Positions 7,019-13,486 of a stretch of DNA of 22,045 nucleotides are shown here, piece by piece. The DNA is from BQOK01 sp048388525 (GTDB lineage Bacteria > Bacillota > Clostridia > Oscillospirales > Ruminococcaceae): NCBI RefSeq assembly GCF_048388525.1, contig NZ_DBGCTQ010000067.1:1-22045 (forward strand). Reading direction: 5' to 3'. Every line of letters begins with the position of its first letter. Within the stretch, counting starts at the first letter, position 1. The notes under the pieces were generated by a model. It was given only the letters and a program-made list of their open reading frames with translations, was not told where the DNA came from and searched no databases. Both the position numbers and the translations under genes were made by a program.

Positions 7019-7384
7019 TTATTCGCTGATCTGGCCGATAACGGCAAGCATTTCCGCCGAGGCCCGCTCGATCTCGGGGTTCGGCGAGTAGCTGTTGGCA
7101 TTGGAAAAACGCACCTCGCGGGCCAGGCTTTCCAGCTGGGCCACGCCCTGCTGCACCGCCCGGTAGCGCTGTGCAAAGCCCACCTTCTGCTCCAGCTCCA
7201 GCAAAATGCCCTCGCCCCGCTTGATCGAATCCCGCACCCCCTGCCGGGTGATGCCGAAGTTGTCCGCAATCTCCGCCAGCGAGAGGTCATCGTTGTAATA
7301 TTGCTCCATCACGTCGCGCTGCTTTTCGGTGAGAACATCGCCGTAAAAATCCAGTAAAAACGATATTTCCAGGTTTTTTGCCAC
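7019..7384 (-). CDS. ylxM: YlxM-like helix-turn-helix SRP-associated protein
   Basis: YlxM/p13-family proteins are encoded beside ffh in Gram-positive bacteria and are linked to the SRP pathway; they carry a sigma-70 region 4-like helix-turn-helix. The 121-residue protein opens MAKNLEISFLLDFYGDVLTEKQRDVMEQYY, and the HTH is at about residues 30-58 (SLAEIADNFGITRQGVRDSI). The tail (about 65-121) is helical and Glu-rich, compatible with a coiled coil. It is the first gene of the ylxM-ffh transcript, directly under a consensus promoter, and only 18 bp separate it from ffh. Confidence 0.92.
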   Translation of the reverse strand: MAKNLEISFLLDFYGDVLTEKQRDVMEQYYNDDLSLAEIADNFGITRQGVRDSIKRGEGILLELEQKVGFAQRYRAVQQGVAQLESLAREVRFSNANSYSPNPEIERASAEMLAVIGQISE

Positions 7385-7409
7385 GGTGCTCCCCCTTTCA
7401 GCCGTTCCG

Positions 7410-7466
7410 TGTAAAGTATTTTGCTTTACAGTTTTGTATTATAGCAAAGAACCCGTTCCCTGTCAA
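7410..7466 (-). promoter_or_regulatory. ylxM-ffh promoter with inverted repeat
   Basis: Minus-strand consensus promoter: TTGACA (7461-7466), 17 bp, TATAAT (7438-7443). Right after the -10 lies a perfect 7-bp inverted repeat, TGTAAAG (7410-7416) with CTTTACA (7424-7430), spaced 7 bp and preceded by ACTGTAAA on the coding strand. The placement suits an operator and resembles the rsmD promoter element. Confidence 0.8.
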
Positions 7467-7532
7467 GGGTGGATGCACAAAAAACAGGCGCAAAATTTGT
7501 ATAAAAAAGCGGTGCCGTCATAAAATGCCGCA

Positions 7533-7560
7533 TTGACGCGCCGCCGGGCTTTGCTATAAT
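7533..7560 (+). promoter_or_regulatory. Promoter of the PLP enzyme gene
   Basis: TTGACG (7533-7538), 16-bp spacer, TATAAT (7555-7560), followed 20 bp later by an AGGGAGGA ribosome site (7581-7588). It is divergent from the ylxM promoter; about 65 bp separate the two. Confidence 0.8.
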
Positions 7561-7596
7561 AAAGGTATATAGGATAAAAAAGGGAGGAAACGCCCC

Positions 7597-8502
7597 ATGC
7601 CGGTGCTGAAAAGCTATTATCAGGCCCTGTACGGCTGCCCGGTGGTGGAGCTGAGCGGCTACACCGCGCACTGCGGCCTCTCCGGGCGCATTCTCGCCTA
7701 TCTCGATTTCGGCGGCGCCACCGGCAGCGCCAAGGACGGCCTGGCCGAGGGCATGCTGGCCCTGGCGGCGCAGCGCGGGCAGCTCGCGCCCGGCCAGCCT
7801 GTGGTCGAGGCCGGGGGCGGCACCTTCTCGGCCGCGCTGTGCATCGCGGCGCGGCGCAGCGGTCATCCGGTCCTTCTGGCCGTCACCCCCACCCTCGAGG
7901 GGGAGCGCCAGAAGTTTCTTCAGCGGCTGGGCGCCAGGCTGGTGTTCAGCATGGATGCGCTGCAGGGCCGCAAAAAGCTCTGGGCGCTCGCCCGCCAAAC
8001 CGCCGAGGAGCAGGGCGGCTATTATCTCGATCATTTTAATAACGACGACAACCCCGAATATCACCGGCGCGTCACCGGCCCCGCCATCCTCAAGGCCACC
8101 GGCGGCGGCGAGGAGATCGACGCCATCGTGGCCGGGGTGGGCAGCGGGGGCACCCTCACCGGCGTGGGCGAGCATGTCAAGGCCTGGACCAACCATATCC
8201 GCATCGTGGCGGTCGAGCCCTACGAGAGCCAGGCCATCGGCGGCGGCTTCGTCGGGCGGCACGGCATCCCGGGCCTGGGCGCGGGGTTCGTGCCCCAAAA
8301 CTACAATCCTTACATCGTCGACAAGGTTTTAGCCGTGCCCAGCGGCGAGGCGCTGCGCGCCTCCCGCGAGGTGCTTCGCACCGACGGAGTGCCCGCCTGC
8401 CCCAGCGCTGGCGCGGCCCTGTTCGCGGCCCGCCAGCTGCTGGAAAAGGGCAAATCCAAAAGCGTCCTGTGCGTATTCAGCGGCCGGCAGATGTACGAAT
8501 AA
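7597..8502 (+). CDS. Cysteine synthase-like PLP-dependent enzyme, divergent
   Basis: A 301-residue fold-type II PLP enzyme of the cysteine synthase/cystathionine beta-synthase family, cytosolic. The Schiff-base lysine is K46 in GSAKDG, where relatives have GSVKDR. The PLP-phosphate loop GVGSGGTLTG is at 180-189, and NPEYHRRVTGPAI (152-164) matches the family. The substrate loop is unusual: the near-invariant TSGNTG is replaced at 71-77 by EAGGGTF, removing the Asn that contacts the PLP ring. The Ser that contacts the pyridine nitrogen may be kept in PSAGAA near the C-terminus. It is therefore probably not an ordinary O-acetylserine sulfhydrylase. Its substrate is unknown. It has its own promoter and a terminator follows, so it is monocistronic; no cysE or metabolic partner is adjacent. 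Confidence 0.88.
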   Translation: MPVLKSYYQALYGCPVVELSGYTAHCGLSGRILAYLDFGGATGSAKDGLAEGMLALAAQRGQLAPGQPVVEAGGGTFSAALCIAARRSGHPVLLAVTPTLEGERQKFLQRLGARLVFSMDALQGRKKLWALARQTAEEQGGYYLDHFNNDDNPEYHRRVTGPAILKATGGGEEIDAIVAGVGSGGTLTGVGEHVKAWTNHIRIVAVEPYESQAIGGGFVGRHGIPGLGAGFVPQNYNPYIVDKVLAVPSGEALRASREVLRTDGVPACPSAGAALFAARQLLEKGKSKSVLCVFSGRQMYE

Positions 8503-8591
8503 CTTTTGTGTGCTTTTTTGTTGCATCTAAATCGTTGTTTCCAAATTCACTTGTGCTGCCAAAGCCCTTTCCGGCAAAATCTTTATAAATA

Positions 8592-8638
8592 AAAGAGGTA
8601 CTTTCCAAGCTTATTTCGCCTTGGAAAAGTGCCTCTTT
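8592..8638. terminator. Convergent terminator
   Basis: Stem AAAGAGGTACTTTCCAAG (8592-8609) with CTTGGAAAAGTGCCTCTTT (8620-8638), 10-nt loop, one bulge. The minus-strand side ends in CTCTTTTATTTATA, good for terminating the XRE gene. It also lies about 90 bp past the PLP enzyme stop. The rest of 8503-8645 shows no gene. Confidence 0.8.
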
Positions 8639-8645
8639 GTGTAAT

Positions 8646-8864
8646 TTATCGCGCTGTCTTTGGGTTATCCGTTCGCCCAAGCAAATAATCCACAGAAACC
8701 CCGTAATAGTCCGCAAGGCGGATCAGCACGGCTGTAGGAATATCAATATCACCGCGTTCGTAATTGCTATATACACGTTGGCTGCACATCAAAATTCCGC
8801 TCAGGGCCGTTTGGGTAATATCGTGGTCTTCGCGTAAATCACGGAGGCGTCGATACAAATCCAT
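8646..8864 (-). CDS. Small XRE-family transcriptional regulator
   Basis: A 72-residue protein that is almost entirely one XRE helix-turn-helix (residues 4-65). It shows LRDLREDHDITQTALSGIL, SQRVYSNYERGDIDIPTAVL and the tail ADYYGVSVDYLLGRTD. There is no effector domain. The ATG at 8864 lies only about two bases after the AAGGGGGA ribosome site; a TTG two codons later (8858) would have better spacing, so the start is uncertain. It is transcribed divergently from the lipoprotein gene, and the shared region holds two copies of a TTTTAGCGAAT palindrome. It probably represses itself and the lipoprotein gene. Confidence 0.9.
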   Translation of the reverse strand: MDLYRRLRDLREDHDITQTALSGILMCSQRVYSNYERGDIDIPTAVLIRLADYYGVSVDYLLGRTDNPKTAR

Positions 8865-8889
8865 TCCCCCTTACATGTCGGATATAAAA

Positions 8890-8944
8890 ATTATATTTTA
8901 GCGAATTATCCGCTATTGACTTTTAGCGAATAATTCGCTAAAAT
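8890..8944. promoter_or_regulatory. Divergent promoters with two palindromic operators
   Basis: A perfect inverted repeat with 11-bp arms, TTTTAGCGAAT (8921-8931) and ATTCGCTAAAA (8933-8943) around one base. A second, imperfect copy starts 25 bp earlier (TTTTAGCGAAT 8896-8906, then T, then ATCCGCTA). The plus-strand promoter TTGACT (8916-8921)-17-TAAAAT (8939-8944) coincides with the perfect copy. A minus-strand TATAAT (8890-8895) for the XRE gene abuts the imperfect copy; its -35 is weak. This is the layout of a repressor-controlled divergent pair. Confidence 0.8.
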
Positions 8945-9056
8945 GTCATTGGACATATTATGTTCTTCCGTTAAATTTTTCTTATTGCCTCTTTATCCTG
9001 GCACCGCTATGCTTTTGACCATCCAAACCTCACTTTTAAGAAAGAAGTCTTGTTCT

Positions 9057-10184
9057 ATGAAAAAGCAAATCACAAAATTTTTACCCGCAATTCTCGGCGC
9101 AATTATCCTTTTTACAGCCTGCGGCTCAGAACCCGTTACAGATCGAACTGCGTCGAGTTCATCCCACAGTTCTTCCACGTCCCTCGCGCAAAGCTTCGTA
9201 CCGGACTGTCTTCCTGGGGAAGAAAATCTGTATGGCAACACCTCGGCCAATCTCGCATCGGGAATGGGGTGGGCCTGTGGCCAAGGGGATTGGATCTACT
9301 ACCTAAAAGGCTCAACTCCAGGTCACTATGACCAGCTATGGAAATTCAACACGTCCACAGGTGAGATGGCATTGCTTTACGAATCTAAGCTTATGGCGAA
9401 TATTCAAGTAACCGGCGATTGGGTTTTCTTTACAGACGCACAGGAAGGCACCGCGCCTTTCTGCCGAATTCGTACGGATGGAAGCGAGTACGCACCAATT
9501 GTTGACCGTCTTGTGGATGACTGTCTGGTTTATGATAACATGCTATATTATGCCCAGTTAGCTCCCATTTCCGCTTCCGTGCAAAGCCTTCAGCTTTGTT
9601 GCAGCACATTGGACGGGATGGAAAGCACCTGCATTGCAGCCGACATTGCGCGCGGGGAAGATCCTTATGTGCGTCTGCTTGGCATTGAAGGCAACAGTCT
9701 TTACTATATCTATGATTCTATAGACAATGGCGCCTCTCTTGTGGAACAATGCGATTTGGAGTCCGGAGCTATTTCAACCGTTATTTCCAATGAAACAGGC
9801 TGGCCCTCTTCACATTCGGAATTATCGGATTATTTTGTTCAAAACGGAATGCTCGGCTGTTTTGTTGTGGATTTTCTAGGACAGGGGACACTCTATATCA
9901 GCCCATTAGACAGTGCTGAAGAAGACATGCAAACTTTCCATTTCGGTCAAAGCTTTAGTCTCAATCTCTGTGGCCCAACATCGCTGAGCACCTCATTGGT
10001 CACCTTTGTACAAAACAGTTCGCAAGAGGGTATTGTATGGGGAACACTTCAAGCCGGTATACAAGATGTAATTACTCCGGATTCCGGCCATCAATTATGT
10101 GTCATTGGCGACTGGATTTGCTATATATATAACGAAGAGCCATATTGCATAAAGCTGGACGGGACCGGCTGGCAGTCACTTTAA
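9057..10184 (+). CDS. Lipoprotein, DUF5050-like beta-propeller
   Basis: A 375-residue exported lipoprotein. The start is the ATG at 9057, where MKKQITKFLPAILGAIILFTAC gives a textbook signal peptide and lipobox (FTAC) with lipidated Cys22. An in-frame ATG at 8943 falls inside the promoter and is rejected. A Ser/Thr-rich linker follows (about 30-45). The body repeats segments such as GDWIYYLKG, TGDWVFFTD, CRIRTDGSEY and GDWICYIYNEEPYCIKLDGTG, typical of DUF5050/propeller-like sensor or binding domains outside the cell. The ribosome site (AAGAAAG) is weak. Codon use is more AT-rich than in the flanking housekeeping genes. It is controlled from the divergent operator shared with the XRE gene. 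The ligand is unknown. Confidence 0.85.
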   Translation: MKKQITKFLPAILGAIILFTACGSEPVTDRTASSSSHSSSTSLAQSFVPDCLPGEENLYGNTSANLASGMGWACGQGDWIYYLKGSTPGHYDQLWKFNTSTGEMALLYESKLMANIQVTGDWVFFTDAQEGTAPFCRIRTDGSEYAPIVDRLVDDCLVYDNMLYYAQLAPISASVQSLQLCCSTLDGMESTCIAADIARGEDPYVRLLGIEGNSLYYIYDSIDNGASLVEQCDLESGAISTVISNETGWPSSHSELSDYFVQNGMLGCFVVDFLGQGTLYISPLDSAEEDMQTFHFGQSFSLNLCGPTSLSTSLVTFVQNSSQEGIVWGTLQAGIQDVITPDSGHQLCVIGDWICYIYNEEPYCIKLDGTGWQSL

Positions 10185-10190
10185 TTCCTT

Positions 10191-10252
10191 TCTATTTAAA
10201 AATCGGCATCCTGACCGTTGCACAATGGTCAGGATGCCGATTTTTAAATAGA
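10191..10252. terminator. Bidirectional terminator, 26-bp perfect stem
   Basis: Perfect inverted repeat with 26-bp arms (10191-10216 and 10227-10252) around a 10-nt loop. The core is AATCGGCATCCTGACC, flanked by A- and T-runs on both sides. It lies between the convergent lipoprotein and methyltransferase genes and can stop transcription in both directions. Confidence 0.9.
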
Positions 10253-10271
10253 TTGCTTTTCCAGCCATAAG

Positions 10272-11003
10272 TTACATTTTCTGCGCCGCCACGATCAGCA
10301 TCATGGGGCGGCGCATCTCGTCGGCCATACCGGGCTCGCCCATCATTTCCGCCGGCGGCTGGGGCTCGGCCACATCACAGATGGCAAACCCGTTCTGCAG
10401 CAGCGTGCGCAGGGTGGTGGTCAGGGTGCGGTGGTACTTGGTCACCTGTTCCCCCAAAAAGGTGGCCTGACGCGCCCCCTCGTAAAAATAGCGGTCCACC
10501 GGGAAGTGCAGGATTCCCCCATCCTCGCCGCGGTACCAGTCCTGGCTGCCCTCGGCGGTGAATACCGGGTGTTCCACCGTAAAGATAAACCGGCCGTCCG
10601 GCGCCAGCCACCCGTGCACCCGCCGCACCAGGGCCGCGTAGTCCGCAATGTAGTGCAGCGCCAAGCTCGAGAGCACCACCTCAAAGCTTCCCGGTTCAAA
10701 CTCAGCCTGTTCCATGGCGCAGCGGCGGTACTCGATCTGTTCAAAGGCGTTTTTCTGCCGCGCCACCTCCAGCATTTTTTCCGAGAGATCCACCCCCACC
10801 ACCCGGGCGGCGCCGTGCTGTGCCGCCCACAGGCAGTGCCAGCCGTACCCGCATCCCAGGTCCAGCACCCGCTTGCCCTCAAAGGGTGGCAGCATGGGCT
10901 GCAGGGTGGGCCATTCGCCCGCCCCGGCCAGCCCCAGCCGTGAGCGGCTCATTTCGCCGTACTTTTCAAAAAACACGCCGTCGTCGTACTTGTTCTCCAG
11001 CAT
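10272..11003 (-). CDS. Class I SAM-dependent methyltransferase
   Basis: A 243-residue cytosolic methyltransferase of the Methyltransf_11/25 type. Motif I is VLDLGCGYGWHCLWAA (about residues 46-61), with the acidic ribose-binding GVDLSEKML about 20 residues on, then FEVVLSSLALHYIADY as motif IV/V and a post-motif FIFTVEHPVF. A conserved-looking C-terminal part (VTKYHRTLTTTLRTLLQNGF) may shape the substrate site. The substrate, small molecule or macromolecule, cannot be told from sequence. It lies 98 bp after the TraX-like gene on the same strand and may share its transcript; a weak hairpin (11067-11084) lies between. The ribosome site is AAGG about 9 bases before the ATG. Confidence 0.88.
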   Translation of the reverse strand: MLENKYDDGVFFEKYGEMSRSRLGLAGAGEWPTLQPMLPPFEGKRVLDLGCGYGWHCLWAAQHGAARVVGVDLSEKMLEVARQKNAFEQIEYRRCAMEQAEFEPGSFEVVLSSLALHYIADYAALVRRVHGWLAPDGRFIFTVEHPVFTAEGSQDWYRGEDGGILHFPVDRYFYEGARQATFLGEQVTKYHRTLTTTLRTLLQNGFAICDVAEPQPPAEMMGEPGMADEMRRPMMLIVAAQKM

Positions 11004-11101
11004 AGGTAGTTCCCTTCGTTTTCATGTTTGAACCACTCCCTGTCCCGCCGCGTCCCTGCACAAGCCCCCAGCGGCTGTGCTGGGCGGCCGACCTTTTGGG
11101 T

Positions 11102-11854
11102 TCAAAAGGGGAATTTCTGCAGCAGCGGCACCCCCAAAATGCAAAAACGCACCAGAAACAGCGCCAGCAGATGCACCGGGTAAAATGCGTAAAAAAGGTA
11201 TTTGGGCAGGGGCCGGCCCTTTTCGCCGTTATAAAAATGCAGGGGGATGAGCGCCAGCACCCCCGTGCCCAGCACGCTCCGCGAGGACCAGGCCAGCACC
11301 GGCGCGGCAAGCAGCCAGCATAGTGTTTTTTGCTCCCGCAGCAGGTAAAAAACGGCGATCAGCAACACCCCCTGCCAGGTATAGTCAGCGCGCAGCAGGG
11401 TCGCCGCGCAGCAGCCCGCGGCCAGCGCCGCCGGCCACAGCCAGTAGCGCCGGCTCCCTCTTTGCCTTTCGCACCAGCGCAGGGCCGCAAGGGTCGCAAG
11501 GCCGGTCGCCAGGGTAAAAAACACATTCTGATGCCCCGGGTCGTACCAGCAGTCGCCCGTCGCCAGGTCAAAGGGCAGCTCGCTGATCAGCGCAAACGCT
11601 GTCAGCCGGGCCAAATACCGGGGCACACTGTGGGTGTGCAAAAAGCCCTGCACCAGCAAAAAGGCAAAAATCGGAAAGGCGAACCGCCCGACCACCCGCA
11701 ATGCAAAGTCCACCCAATACCAGCCCGCCCATTCCAGGGCGCCCTGCTCGATCACCACCGCGCCCGTGTGGTCGATCAGCATGGTAACGATCGCGATCCA
11801 TTTCAGCGCGCTGCCGCTCAGGCCCGCCGCTTGCCGTGTTTTTGTTTCGGGCAC
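11102..11854 (-). CDS. TraX family membrane protein
   Basis: A 250-residue polytopic membrane protein of the TraX family. The F-plasmid member N-acetylates pilin; chromosomal clostridial copies have no known substrate. Visible family marks are LKWIAIVTMLIDHTG (18-31), GRFAFPIFAFLLVQGFLHT (56-74), ISELPFDL (90-97) and the HQNVFFTL motif (108-115), ending with a YAFYPVHLL segment. About seven to eight hydrophobic helices are apparent. The start is a GTG at 11854 with GGAGG nine bases upstream. No conjugation or pilus gene is nearby, so a role in conjugation is not supported here. Confidence 0.9.
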   Translation of the reverse strand: MPETKTRQAAGLSGSALKWIAIVTMLIDHTGAVVIEQGALEWAGWYWVDFALRVVGRFAFPIFAFLLVQGFLHTHSVPRYLARLTAFALISELPFDLATGDCWYDPGHQNVFFTLATGLATLAALRWCERQRGSRRYWLWPAALAAGCCAATLLRADYTWQGVLLIAVFYLLREQKTLCWLLAAPVLAWSSRSVLGTGVLALIPLHFYNGEKGRPLPKYLFYAFYPVHLLALFLVRFCILGVPLLQKFPF

Positions 11855-11887
11855 CCTGCTTTTCCTCCGTCATTCCGTGTTTTTCCC

Positions 11888-11916
11888 ATTCTAGCATAAA
11901 CCGCGCCAAAACACAA
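11888..11916 (-). promoter_or_regulatory. Promoter of the TraX-like gene
   Basis: Minus-strand TTGTGT (11911-11916), 17 bp, TAGAAT (11888-11893) with an extended -10 (TGCTAGAAT). A GGAGG ribosome site follows before the GTG start. The promoter ends within a few bases of where the recognisable AraC fragment begins on the other strand. Confidence 0.6.
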
Positions 11917-11926
11917 AAAGCGCAGC

Positions 11927-12337
11927 GACGATGCTCTCACCCTGCGCTCGCTTTCCGCCAAGCTGAGCTATTCAGAATTTTATACGGCCCGGAAGTTGCG
12001 CGAAATATCCGGCATGCAGTTCCGGGAGTATCTGCGGCGCATAAGGCTGACCTTCGCCCCGACGGAGGTCCGGGATGGCAAAAAAAGCTTTTTCGAAATC
12101 GCTCCCGATCACGGCTTTTCCTCCCACGAGGCCTTTGCCCGGGCCTTCCAGGCGGCCTGGGGCGTACCCCCCAGCGAATACCGCAAATCGCCCCGCCCCG
12201 TCGTTCTCCGCCCCAAAATCAACCCGTTCGACCGCTACTTTTTAGGATTGGGGGAAATTGGTATGCTGCAATCCACTCAAGAGATCAAAATGTATTTTGT
12301 CACCATACCCGCCCACAAGTTTTTGCTTTTTAATTGA
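11927..12337 (+). pseudogene. AraC-family regulator fragment, both ends missing
   Basis: The open frame begins without a start codon or ribosome site, already inside the first helix-turn-helix of an AraC DNA-binding domain (DDALTLRSLSAKLSYSEFYTARKL, then REISGMQFREYLRRIRL). The second HTH follows (FFEIAPDHGFSSHEAFARAF, then GVPPSEYRK). After a linker (RPKINPFDRYFLGLGEIGM) it enters the first strand of a GyrI-like effector domain (KMYFVTIPAHKF) and stops at once (LLFN). Related proteins continue for well over 100 residues. Upstream codons lead straight into the TraX promoter. Most likely a decayed remnant of an AraC/GyrI regulator. Confidence 0.8.
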
Positions 12338-12362
12338 AAACCTTTGCAAACAGCCGTATAAT
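12334..12362 (+). promoter_or_regulatory. Promoter of the small regulator gene
   Basis: TTGAAA (12334-12339), 17 bp, TATAAT (12357-12362). The -35 overlaps the stop codon of the AraC fragment, which suggests that the fragment was joined to a foreign upstream region here. Confidence 0.75.
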
Positions 12363-12383
12363 TCAAGAAAATGAGGTGATAAA

Positions 12384-12595
12384 GTGGCGGCTGCAAAGAA
12401 AACAAGAATGTTTTTGGTTGAGCGCGAAGTGGCACTTACAGATTTGTCAAAACGGTTAAACAAAAGCCTGTCCACAATGAGCGGTAAAATGGCACGGGAT
12501 AATTTTTCGGAAAAGATCTGAAACAAATAGCCGATCTATTAAAGTACAACTATGAAGCAGTATTTACGGATAGAGAAGCTGGAAAGCAGATATAA
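12384..12595 (+). pseudogene. Small HTH regulator gene with a frameshift
   Basis: A GTG start (12384) with a GAGGTGAT ribosome site opens a frame of 45 residues: AAAKKTRMFLVEREVALTDL, KRLNKSLSTMSGKM, ARDNFSEKI, then TGA at 12519. A shift of -1 at the GAAAAG run (12510-12515) restores a continuous frame, DLKQIADLLKYNYEAVFTDR and EAGKQI, ending TAA at 12593-12595. The joined 70-residue product has the plan of short XRE-type HTH regulators, in which FSEKDLKQIADLL forms the last helices. One A lost from the run is the simplest cause. Sequencing error or slippage on the A-run are alternatives. It lies 30 bp ahead of the hydrolase gene under a good promoter. Confidence 0.7.
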
Positions 12596-12625
12596 AAAAG
12601 CTGATCATCCCGCAGGGAGGGCATT

Positions 12626-13486
12626 ATGAATACGATTTACAACACACCGCAGGGCAGGCAAAAAACAATCGCTCTTTATGATGAGCAGTTATCAAGGCTG
12701 AATGCACCATACCAGGATATTTATATAGATACCTCCTTCGGCAAAACCCATCTTATTGAAACCGGCAACCAGGTCGGTCCTCCTTTGCTTATATTTCATG
12801 GCGGAAACGCAACAACCGCCTACAATTTATTAGCGTGCAGGTTCCTGCTTGACAAATTTCATATTTATGCGGTCGACACAATTGGTCATCCCGGAAAAAG
12901 CGCAGAAACAACTCTCTCGCCTAATAATTATGATTATGGCAGATGGGCAAGCGAAGTCATTTCCGGTCTTGGCTTCCAGAAAATGCGCTGTTTCGGCGGT
13001 TCTTTTGGTGCCGGTATTCTTGCAAAAACAATGTGCGTCGCACCTGAAAAAATCGAAAAAGCGGTGCTTCATGTGCCATCCGGAATAAAAAACGCCCCTG
13101 CCATCAATTTGATAAGCATGGCGTTTCCAATGATGCTGTATTGGGCTACCCATAAGCAGAAATGGTTGGTCAAAACGATCCTTCCCATGGCTGTATCACA
13201 GGATAACATAGACAGCGACGCTTTCGAAACGGCAAAGTGCAGTATCGACAACGCAAAAATAAAGGCGGGTATGCCCAGCAATGTACTTCCGCGCGATATG
13301 AGGAAATGTCTTGCTCCAACCCTTGTTTTGGCAGGTGAAAAAGACTGTATGTTTCCGGCTAAGCGGGTGATCCCGCAGGCTGAAAAAATGATTGTCAACT
13401 GTACTGCCTACTTATTGCAAGGCCGCGGGCACATGCACCGCTTAACTGAAACAGAAAAACAAATGATCCTTCAATTCCTTATGTGA
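12626..13486 (+). CDS. Alpha/beta hydrolase
   Basis: A 286-residue cytosolic alpha/beta-hydrolase fold enzyme. The oxyanion HGG is at 59-61, the nucleophile elbow GGSFGAG has Ser126, and the likely acid and base are D240 (AGEKDC) and H269 (GRGHMH). The DTIGHPGKSA segment (84-93) matches esterase/haloperoxidase-like members. The substrate is unknown. A GGGAGGG ribosome site lies 4 bases before the ATG. It follows the frameshifted regulator by 30 bp and probably shares its promoter. Base composition and codon use are clearly lower in GC than the genes of the left part, as in the two upstream remnants, which suggests a transferred block. Confidence 0.9.
   Translation: MNTIYNTPQGRQKTIALYDEQLSRLNAPYQDIYIDTSFGKTHLIETGNQVGPPLLIFHGGNATTAYNLLACRFLLDKFHIYAVDTIGHPGKSAETTLSPNNYDYGRWASEVISGLGFQKMRCFGGSFGAGILAKTMCVAPEKIEKAVLHVPSGIKNAPAINLISMAFPMMLYWATHKQKWLVKTILPMAVSQDNIDSDAFETAKCSIDNAKIKAGMPSNVLPRDMRKCLAPTLVLAGEKDCMFPAKRVIPQAEKMIVNCTAYLLQGRGHMHRLTETEKQMILQFLM

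Noticed and set aside
7426..8298. 290-residue minus-strand frame opposite the PLP enzyme
   Set aside because: Overlaps the ylxM promoter and the PLP enzyme, which has clear cofactor motifs; no domain seen.
8477..8716. 79-residue minus-strand frame overlapping the XRE gene end
   Set aside because: Crosses the convergent terminator and overlaps the XRE gene in another frame; no ribosome site.
8943..9056. Longer N-terminus of the lipoprotein starting inside the promoter
   Set aside because: That ATG overlaps the -10 and the palindrome; the ATG at 9057 begins a textbook lipoprotein signal peptide.
11004..11101. Possible tRNA or structured RNA between the TraX-like gene and the methyltransferase gene
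   Set aside because: A GGTTCAAAA-like stretch and a 6-bp stem exist, but no acceptor, D or anticodon stem can be folded.
12510..12523. Programmed -1 frameshift in the small regulator gene
   Set aside because: The site lacks a proper X-XXY-YYZ heptamer and I see no downstream stem; a lost A is simpler. Kept only as an alternative.
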